Below are positions 35,363 through 40,343 of a stretch of DNA of 40,343 bases, piece by piece. The DNA is from an uncultured Clostridia bacterium. GTDB taxonomy: Bacteria; Bacillota; Clostridia; Oscillospirales; Ruminococcaceae. The notes beneath the pieces are model-generated. The model saw only the letters and a list, made by a program, of their open reading frames with translations, did not search any database and was not told the origin of the DNA. How positions within the stretch are numbered: the first letter of the stretch is position 1; the number at the start of each line of letters is the position of its first letter. The stretch lies in NCBI GenBank assembly GCA_947627455.1, contig CANQWC010000021.1:1-40343 (forward strand), written 5' to 3'. The position numbers and the translations under genes were made by a program.

Positions 35363-35412
35363 GCTGAGCACCTCCGAATGTATTATAGCATAAAATAGGG
35401 GAGGGTGCAAGT

Positions 35413-35498
35413 AATGAAAGCCGGTTTTGTTGCTGCTCGCACTTCGTGCCCGTTTGGTATTGGGCACTCGTGCTTGCAGACAAAGCCCGGCGTTCATG
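35413..35498 (+). repeat. Nested-hairpin module A, second colinear copy
   Basis: Aligns without gaps to 7368-7453 (86 bases each). Conserved outer parts include GGTTTTGTTGCTGCTCGCAC and CTCGTGCTTGCAGACAAA. The inner 20 bases (35447-35466) are unlike copy 1, but TGCCC and GGGCA pair in exactly the same columns as CAATC and GATTG there. Confidence 0.8.
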
Positions 35499-35582
35499 GG
35501 AGCCCGCTGGGGGCGGGCTCCGCAGAGGTGGGGAACTTGGAGTTGATGGCATGGGCTTGGGCGACGGCAATAATCACTTGAT

Positions 35583-35745
35583 AAATAAAGCGGGGACACC
35601 CTTGTAGTTTCAGAAAGATTGTCGGGCAAAGGCGAAAGCCTTTGCAGAACGACGCTGACAAATGAGACCTTTTTAGCGCTGGAATGGGCGTCGTTTGTTC
35701 CCCCACACCCTTTCCGAGCTTGCCGCCTCGCAGGCTCGGCGGCTC
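35583..35745 (-). repeat. Mosaic structured repeat, copy 3 (partial, inverted)
   Basis: Read on the minus strand this matches the second half of copies 1 and 2: GCCGCC...GGCGGC stem, CGGAAAGGGT, ACAAACGACGCCC, then CAGCGTCGTTCTGCAAAGG, a CAAAGG/CCTTTG hairpin (loop CTTTCG here, CTTGCG in copies 1 and 2), and CAAGGGTGTCCCCGC. The first half of the family is missing. Confidence 0.75.
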
Positions 35746-35752
35746 GCGCTCT

Positions 35753-35803
35753 TGGGCAAAAACCGCGTTCATGGGAGCCCGCTTACGCGGTCTCCGTGAG
35801 GCA
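35753..35803 (-). repeat. Half copy of module A with its adjoining hairpin
   Basis: CAAAAACCGCGTTCATGGGA and the following imperfect GGAGCCCGC/GCGGTCTCC hairpin, ending CTCCGTGAGGC, are the reverse complement of 33652-33697. Only one outer arm is present. Confidence 0.7.
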
Positions 35804-35929
35804 CCTCGGTGAAACAAGCAAGGGCGACAATAAAATGCCCGCCCAAATGACCCTGTTACCCCCCATTATAAGGTATTCGCTTCGCTCATGCTATTTATAC
35901 CGCTCCGCCCATTTTGGGAGACCGCCGCA

Positions 35930-36000
35930 GGCGGGCTCGCAGCGACACTGACGAATGTGACCTTTATTCCAAGGTTATGGGCGTCGCTTGCACCTCTCCC
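35930..36000 (-). repeat. Further inverted fragment of the mosaic repeat
   Basis: Read on the minus strand, GCGACGCCC, AAGGTCACATTCGTCAGTGT and a GAGCCCGCC/GGCGGTCTC hairpin resemble the central block of copies 2 and 3. Bases 36027-36065 nearby form a separate C/G-rich hairpin (CCCCCTCCCC with GGGGAGGGGG). Confidence 0.6.
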
Positions 36001-36079
36001 CCGTTGGAGCGTAGCGCTAAAGGATAGACAGCAACGCCCCCTCCCCTCAAGGGGAGGGGGCGAGTTACACCCACCGCTA

Positions 36080-36132
36080 CAAAAAAGACGCCCTTCGGAC
36101 GTCATTCTTGCTGGTGGGAGAGAATGGATTTG
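36080..36132 (-). other. Duplicate of the tRNA-Tyr 3' end and its terminator
   Basis: These 53 bases match 36343-36395 with one mismatch (36104). They cover the terminator hairpin, the encoded CCA, the 3' acceptor strand and part of the T arm of tRNA-Tyr. The rest of the tRNA is absent. Such a copy is what integration of an element at a tRNA 3' end leaves, but a local duplication is also possible. Confidence 0.7.
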
Positions 36133-36343
36133 TAACCCTGGCAGAAGCGTTAAAACTTACTTTTCGGGCTTCGCAATCGTGAACGATTGATTGCTCGCCC
36201 TCAAAGAGTTTTAATCGCGTCTGCGCATCAAAGCGCTCGTACTTTCCGTCATCTCCTCACATCGCAATCACTGCGCTTTTGAGCGCCCGGATAACTATTC
36301 AGGCGCTTTGAGCAATACTTCTCACCAAACCCCCGCCATCAGC
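36133..36343. repeat. Nested hairpins between the two tRNA-Tyr 3' copies
   Basis: TTAAAACT and AGTTTTAA enclose GGGC/GCCC and the core CGCAATCGTGAACGATTG, which is the same inner hairpin as module A copy 1 (7401-7417) apart from one base. The region then carries CAAAGCGCTC and GCGCTTTGAG motifs. No gene is present. Confidence 0.55.
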
Positions 36344-36369
36344 AAAAAAGACGCCCTTCGGACGTCTTT
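36344..36369 (-). terminator. Terminator of the tRNA-Thr/tRNA-Tyr operon
   Basis: On the minus strand AAGACG-T-CC pairs with GG-CGTCTT around GAAG, followed by a T-run. It lies 6 bases after the tRNA-Tyr CCA. Confidence 0.85.
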
Positions 36370-36374
36370 CTTGC

Positions 36375-36459
36375 TGGTGGGAGAGAATGGATTTGAACCA
36401 TTGAAGCGAAACGCAACAGATTTACAGTCTGCCCCCTTTGGCCACTCGGGAACTCTCCC
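36375..36459 (-). tRNA. tRNA-Tyr (anticodon GTA)
   Basis: 85 bases including an encoded CCA. The acceptor stem GGGAGAG/CTCTCCC, the anticodon stem-loop CAGACTGTAAATCTG with anticodon GTA, a long class II variable arm, and the T arm GGTTCAAATCC are all visible. The long variable arm fits bacterial tRNA-Tyr. Confidence 0.95.
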
Positions 36460-36475
36460 ATATTAAATTGTTTGG

Positions 36476-36551
36476 TGGAGCCGGTGGACGGACTCGAACC
36501 CCCGACCTGCTGATTACAAATCAGCTGCTCTACCAACTGAGCTACACCGGC
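36476..36551 (-). tRNA. tRNA-Thr (anticodon TGT)
   Basis: 76 bases including an encoded CCA. The acceptor stem is GCCGGTG/CACCGGC, the anticodon arm CTGATTTGTAATCAG carries TGT, and the T arm is GGGGGTTCGAGTCC. It is transcribed first, 16 bases before tRNA-Tyr. Confidence 0.95.
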
Positions 36552-36576
36552 GCATGGTGCTTGCCGCAACAGTGCT

Positions 36577-36605
36577 ATATTACCACAACGGGACTGAAAT
36601 GTCAA
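36577..36605 (-). promoter_or_regulatory. Promoter of the tRNA operon
   Basis: On the minus strand, TTGACA (36605-36600), a 17-bp spacer, and TAATAT (36582-36577). The first tRNA begins about 25 bases downstream. Confidence 0.75.
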
Positions 36606-36652
36606 GGCTTTTTTCAAAAAAATTTCTTTATATTTTGTCCTCGCGAATTGAT

Positions 36653-36682
36653 GAAAAAAGCGGCACGAAAACCCATGCCGCT
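36653..36682 (-). terminator. Terminator of the sigma/beta-propeller operon
   Basis: On the minus strand AGCGGCATG (36682-36674) pairs with CGTGCCGCT (36667-36659), followed by six T. It lies 12 bases after the stop codon at 36695. Confidence 0.87.
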
Positions 36683-36694
36683 GATGTTTTATTT

Positions 36695-38893
36695 TCAGTG
36701 AACGCCGTGGCTGCTCTCGATGATATCGGCGTTCGAGACGATCGCGAAGCTGTCGCTTATCACGGCCGAGCTGACTCTGCCGTCGGCGAAGAGGTAGAGG
36801 ACCCCGTCGTTGTAAACCGCCTTGCCGTATTCAAAGGCCTCGTCTGTCTCGTGATTGCTGACGGTGCCCATGAGCTCAAAGCCGACGCCGCTGTCGCGAT
36901 AAAGCGCGTAACAGTAGCAGTAATCAAGGCCGTCGAAGTAGCCGTAGGGCAGGCCGACGATATCGCCGCTGATAAAGAGTATTCCGTTGTTTTCGAGCGC
37001 CTTTGAGGTCACGTCAGCCTCGTCAGAGACCGTGGCTTTATAGTCGAGGCTCAGCTCACCCGCCGCGTTCTTCGAGAGCTTCGCGAGGACAAGGCTTCCG
37101 TCTGTTGATTTTGTGAGGGTGACATAGCCGCTGCCGAGCTGTACAAGGCCGCTTGCCTTGTCTTCCTTCGGGGTGCCGCTGTCAAGCATTACAGGCAGCG
37201 CGGGGTTGGTGAGGTCGATTCCGCAGGAGCCCTTCGAGCCGCTGAGGTAAATCGTGTTGCCGATGCGCTTTGCCTTGGTCAGCGCCCCGTCGATGTTCGG
37301 AACTCGCGAGATAAGGTTCATCGTGCCGTCGTAAACGCCGAGCGTAGTGGTATAGCCGTTTTCGCTCTTCTTCACCGAGGCGATGGCTATTGCGTCGCCA
37401 AAGGCGGATATTCCGTCGCCGCTGAGGGCCACGCCGTCGATATCGACAAAGCCCGAATAGATCACGTTTCCGCCCGCAAGGCTGAACACCTTGACCGAGG
37501 TGAGGTCGATGCCCATCGAGTTGTCATAGCCGAGGAGGTAAACAGCGCCGTTCTTAAGAATCACCCTGCCCTCATAGCCGAGAACAGCCTTTATCGAGAC
37601 GCTGCCCTCGGAATTTATGCCCGAGATGACGGTGTAATCGGTGTTCGAGAGGTAGTCGGGTATCATGATGTCGGACGCCGAAACATAGCACTTGAGGCCG
37701 TTTACGGTATAGCTCGGGAGATAGCTCTCATAGTCGTTGACGTCGATTATAGGCGTGTTGCGATAGTCGCTGTATGCCGTCACCAAGTAGAGCGAGCCGT
37801 TCGTGAAGTTCATGTCGATGAGGCTTCCGTCCTGAACTGTCGTTGATACAAAGGCGGGTGTGCCCCCTGCGAGGTCATAGATGCAGACCTCGACCGAGCT
37901 CTGCTCCTCGGTGATGACCTGTTCGGGGCCGTAGAGGCTGTCAAGAATACTTCCGACGAAGGTCCCGTCGGGGTTCTGAGCGCTCTGAACGCTGCCCTTT
38001 ACCACCGAGTATACCGCTACAACGCGGGTGCCCGATGTATAGAAGCCCTCAAGAGTTTTAGCCGCGCCCTGCTCATAGAGCGGGAAGATATTGCCCGCAT
38101 AGGTCGCAGAGCCGAGGCTTGTGTCGATTATTCTGAGGGTGTTGCTGTCCTTCTTGAGAATGAAGCCGTTGCCGAAAGCGATGTCTGAGTTGTCGATCAC
38201 CACGGCGTTCTCGGGAAGAGGAAGCTCGCTGTCGATGATCTCGACAGGGTCTTCTTCAACGGGAGGGGCGGCGGGCTCATCGGGAATAACCTCGGTCTCG
38301 GGTGCTGCCGTTGTTCCGACAGGCTCGCCGATCGGGGGTTCGGCCGATGTGGTCGGGGCCTCGGTCTCGGGCGTTGCGGGGGCGGTGACTACCGTTCCCG
38401 AGCCCGACTGGTCGACCGACTCGTCGTATGAATGTTCAATATCCTGAATCGCGGAGTCGAGCGACATTTTATCGCTGTCATCGACATAATATTTCTGGAA
38501 TGTCTTGTGGACATCGTCGTAGTCGGAGGCGTAAGCGCCGCCGTCGGCGGGCTGCCGGTCGTCGGGGAGTTCGGTCCTTCCCGCGTTCATATAGCCCGCA
38601 ACCCCGAGAGCAAGAGCCGCGCACGCCGCCACGGAGGCAATCGAGCGGAATGCTGCGGTCCTCTTCTTGCTGCTCGTTACGGTTATATTCCTTGTATATT
38701 CATTTTTATCTTGTGTTTCAATGCCGAGTTCGGCAGCCCTTTCGGGCTTCGCAAAGGAGGGTTTTTCGGAACCTGCGGCCATTTCGGCCATACGGCGGTC
38801 AAGCATCGCGGCGATATTCTTCGGCTCGAGACGCTCGGGAATATGAAGCTGGTCATACAGCTCGATATAAGGGTTCTGAACCTTATCCGCCAC
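36695..38893 (-). CDS. Membrane-anchored beta-propeller protein, likely anti-sigma partner
   Basis: A 732-residue protein. A cytoplasmic N-terminus of about 80 residues is followed by one membrane helix (about 83-103, IASVAACAALALGVAGYMN), a Pro/Thr/Glu-rich extracellular linker (about 165-225) and a C-terminal beta-propeller domain (about 235-730). The propeller matches the secreted beta-propeller family often encoded beside ECF sigma factors in Clostridia. The start is GTG 38893 with GGAGGAATT upstream. It lies 27 bases after the ECF sigma gene in the same transcript, so its cytoplasmic N-terminus may hold the sigma factor and the propeller may sense an external signal. That role is inferred from context. 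Confidence 0.78.
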   Translation of the reverse strand: MADKVQNPYIELYDQLHIPERLEPKNIAAMLDRRMAEMAAGSEKPSFAKPERAAELGIETQDKNEYTRNITVTSSKKRTAAFRSIASVAACAALALGVAGYMNAGRTELPDDRQPADGGAYASDYDDVHKTFQKYYVDDSDKMSLDSAIQDIEHSYDESVDQSGSGTVVTAPATPETEAPTTSAEPPIGEPVGTTAAPETEVIPDEPAAPPVEEDPVEIIDSELPLPENAVVIDNSDIAFGNGFILKKDSNTLRIIDTSLGSATYAGNIFPLYEQGAAKTLEGFYTSGTRVVAVYSVVKGSVQSAQNPDGTFVGSILDSLYGPEQVITEEQSSVEVCIYDLAGGTPAFVSTTVQDGSLIDMNFTNGSLYLVTAYSDYRNTPIIDVNDYESYLPSYTVNGLKCYVSASDIMIPDYLSNTDYTVISGINSEGSVSIKAVLGYEGRVILKNGAVYLLGYDNSMGIDLTSVKVFSLAGGNVIYSGFVDIDGVALSGDGISAFGDAIAIASVKKSENGYTTTLGVYDGTMNLISRVPNIDGALTKAKRIGNTIYLSGSKGSCGIDLTNPALPVMLDSGTPKEDKASGLVQLGSGYVTLTKSTDGSLVLAKLSKNAAGELSLDYKATVSDEADVTSKALENNGILFISGDIVGLPYGYFDGLDYCYCYALYRDSGVGFELMGTVSNHETDEAFEYGKAVYNDGVLYLFADGRVSSAVISDSFAIVSNADIIESSHGVH

Positions 38894-38920
38894 GTTAATT
38901 CCTCCTTCCGAAAAGTAGAC

Positions 38921-39472
38921 TTAAGTATCGTCCAAAAGCTTTCGCAGCTTTGTTTTCCCGCGGGCGAGATATGTTCTCACCGTCGCGGCGTTTATTCCTG
39001 TTATCTTCTGAATTTCATCGCTCGTATAGCCGTAGATGGCGTTGAGCGAGAAACAGAGCTTTTCATTTTCACTGAGGCTCTCGATGTGATCCAAAAGCTC
39101 GATTCCCTCATACTTCGATTCCTTATACGGAATATCGAGTTCGGAATCATCGTCGTCGCTGTCATACCCCGCGGAGATATAACTCAGATTCTCGCGATCG
39201 GCGATATATTCGGCCTGCTTTCGTTTGATCTTCGCGGTGAGGATCCTTATCATCCAGCCCTTGAACGCCTCTTCATTCCGAAGATTCTTCAGGCCGACAA
39301 ATGCGTCAAGCACTGCGTCCTGAACGGCATCGGCCGCGTCGTCGGGGTTATTCAGGTTTGTCAGAGCGTAGTAATAGAGCTCTTTATATACCGAAGAGTA
39401 AAGCTCGGCAAATGCGGCGGAATCGCCCTTTTGCGCCCGTTTTACAAGCTCGTTGAAACCCGATTTCAACAT
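38921..39472 (-). CDS. ECF-type RNA polymerase sigma factor
   Basis: A 183-residue sigma-70-family factor of the extracytoplasmic-function type. Region 2 (about 10-80) contains DSAAFAELYSSVYKELYYYA and DDAADAVQDAVLDAFVGL; region 4 (about 130-180) contains LSENEKLCFSLNAIYGYTSD and the helix-turn-helix ITGINAATVRTYLARGKTKL. Region 3 is absent. An acidic linker (SDDDDSELD) joins the domains. The ATG at 39472 follows GAGGTGAGG; a GTG two codons earlier is possible. The gene precedes the beta-propeller gene, its probable regulator. Its own promoter looks like a sigma-A type. Confidence 0.9.
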   Translation of the reverse strand: MLKSGFNELVKRAQKGDSAAFAELYSSVYKELYYYALTNLNNPDDAADAVQDAVLDAFVGLKNLRNEEAFKGWMIRILTAKIKRKQAEYIADRENLSYISAGYDSDDDDSELDIPYKESKYEGIELLDHIESLSENEKLCFSLNAIYGYTSDEIQKITGINAATVRTYLARGKTKLRKLLDDT

Positions 39473-39637
39473 CCTCACCTCGATTCGCCCTTACTTCCAG
39501 AGCGCTCATCAAGGCTTCTGTATAGTAAGTGTCAAAAATAATCGTTTTTGTTGCACCCCTGAAAAATAATTTTTTGTAAATTCGTTGGAAATTATTACCG
39601 TCGGACATATTCCGCTCAGGGGGCAATATGCTATTTT

Positions 39638-39666
39638 ATTATACACCATATTTTTTCGGATTACAA
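39638..39666 (-). promoter_or_regulatory. Promoter of the sigma/beta-propeller operon
   Basis: On the minus strand, TTGTAA (39666-39661), a 17-bp spacer and TATAAT (39643-39638). The leader is about 160 bases long. A second TTGACA (39535-39530) in the leader has no well-placed -10 box. Confidence 0.65.
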
Positions 39667-39700
39667 GATATTGCGCCAAAAAATCTGAAATTTAATAATT

Positions 39701-39730
39701 AAAAAAGAGAGGGCGCGTCCGCCCCCTCTT
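39701..39730 (-). terminator. Terminator of the small secreted protein gene
   Basis: On the minus strand AAGAGGGGGCG (39730-39720) pairs with CGCCCTCTCTT (39715-39705) with a slight mismatch, followed by T-runs. Confidence 0.78.
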
Positions 39731-39757
39731 TAAGGACTCACTTCTTGATTGTTTGCG

Positions 39758-40264
39758 TCAACCTTTGCACTGAACTGCAGTGTGGTAGGTTACTTCAACA
39801 TTTTCATAGTGATCGCATATGGTGCACTTGTCATACTCGGTATACTCCCACTGTCTGACAATATCGCCGTCGGGATGACCATAAACTGAACTGCCCGCAT
39901 GGAAGCAAGTTGCTTCATATTCAGCTTTCAGCTGACTTTTTTTCACATGATGCATGATGCCTTCCTTGCATATTGGGCAGATTCTGTCTCTGAGAGTGCT
40001 GTCAGGAGTTTTTGCGGCAGCGCCCAGTGTAAACTCAGTACCGGTGCGGCCAAGCTCTGAACCAGAGATTACCACGCAAATCTGAGAACCTGCAACCGCA
40101 GACATCTGCGAAAGCTCGGAGATTCGGTATTTGGGGACGCCCTCAAGTTCCTTGATAGCTCCGTCGTCGGCAGCATATACAGACATGCTCAGGCTAAGAG
40201 TTACGACAATGCTTATTACTGTCAGAATGACGCGCATTAAAAGCGAGTTTTTCTTCTTTGCCAT
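39758..40264 (-). CDS. Small secreted Cys-rich protein of unknown function
   Basis: A 168-residue exported protein. A signal peptide (about residues 1-31, MAKKKNSLLMRVILTV..., ending VYA-AD) is followed by a mature domain of about 137 residues. It contains two C-x2-C pairs (RICPICKEG and DKCTICDHYE), plus Cys in ATCFHAGSS and near the end (QCKG), and several His. This pattern could bind zinc or form disulfides. I do not recognise the family. The start at 40264 follows GAGGAG; an earlier in-frame ATG at 40324 has no ribosome binding site. It ends in its own terminator. Confidence 0.75.
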   Translation of the reverse strand: MAKKKNSLLMRVILTVISIVVTLSLSMSVYAADDGAIKELEGVPKYRISELSQMSAVAGSQICVVISGSELGRTGTEFTLGAAAKTPDSTLRDRICPICKEGIMHHVKKSQLKAEYEATCFHAGSSVYGHPDGDIVRQWEYTEYDKCTICDHYENVEVTYHTAVQCKG

Positions 40265-40343
40265 TATGTTTCTCCTCGTATAATAAGATTTGCAGAAAGT
40301 TTTAAGTGCATCTGCATAGCACACTTGGATTTAGGTCAACAGG

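Noticed and set aside
34064-35398. A 444-codon frame opposite the MBL-fold gene
   Set aside because: It is antisense to a gene with full catalytic motifs, and its product shows no family signature; a coding shadow in GC-rich sequence.
35363-35629. An 89-residue N-terminal extension of the MBL-fold protein
   Set aside because: It lies in repeat module A and flanking repeat DNA; ATG 35362 has a good ribosome binding site and matches the family start.

Overview
The window looks like a chromosomal segment of a Gram-positive, probably spore-forming Clostridia member (Oscillospirales/Ruminococcaceae-like). The evidence is a SpoVT remnant, a YitT-family protein, a membrane-anchored XRE regulator, a DUF4349 lipoprotein, an LtaS-type sulfatase, an ECF sigma factor paired with a beta-propeller membrane protein, AGGAGG-type ribosome binding sites, many consensus sigma-A promoters with 17-bp spacers, and moderately GC-rich coding sequence. 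The genus cannot be fixed from sequence reading alone.

Region 1 (1-5949) is the right-hand end of an integrated mobile element. A small TnpW-like ORF is followed, behind an extended -10 promoter, by three tandem overlapping large serine recombinases. All three keep the catalytic motifs. Fifty bases after the third stop codon the sequence becomes spoVT in mid-codon-run (the DDLGRVVIP part of the AbrB fold), without its start codon. The element therefore appears to have integrated into the DNA-binding region of this sporulation regulator. The left end lies outside the window.

Region 2 (6000-18242) holds a stand-alone PfkB-type sugar-phosphate kinase with a perfect consensus promoter, a leftward CotH-kinase/lamin-tail protein plus LtaS-like sulfatase operon, a YitT membrane protein, an SLC13/ArsB-like permease, a cytosolic EAL phosphodiesterase fused to a glycine-rich beta-helix-like domain, and a GNAT acetyltransferase that looks truncated at its 5' end.

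Region 3 (18263-23630) holds an XRE membrane regulator, a secreted FN3-repeat protein and an aldose 1-epimerase. Region 4 (23684-33353) is the rpoB-rpoC operon, read leftward from its own promoter, followed by a DUF4349 lipoprotein and a RadC/JAB-domain protein. Region 5 (33427-40264) has an MBL/beta-CASP hydrolase, tRNA-Tyr and tRNA-Thr, an ECF sigma/beta-propeller operon and a small secreted Cys-rich protein.

The intergenic gaps at 7339-7842, 19296-19830, 33652-33764 and 35413-36343 share a mosaic repeat family of nested hairpins. Where copies are colinear, many stems differ in sequence but keep their pairing (compensatory changes), which suggests an undescribed structured RNA or repeat. 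This family and the spoVT insertion are the two most interesting signals in the window.
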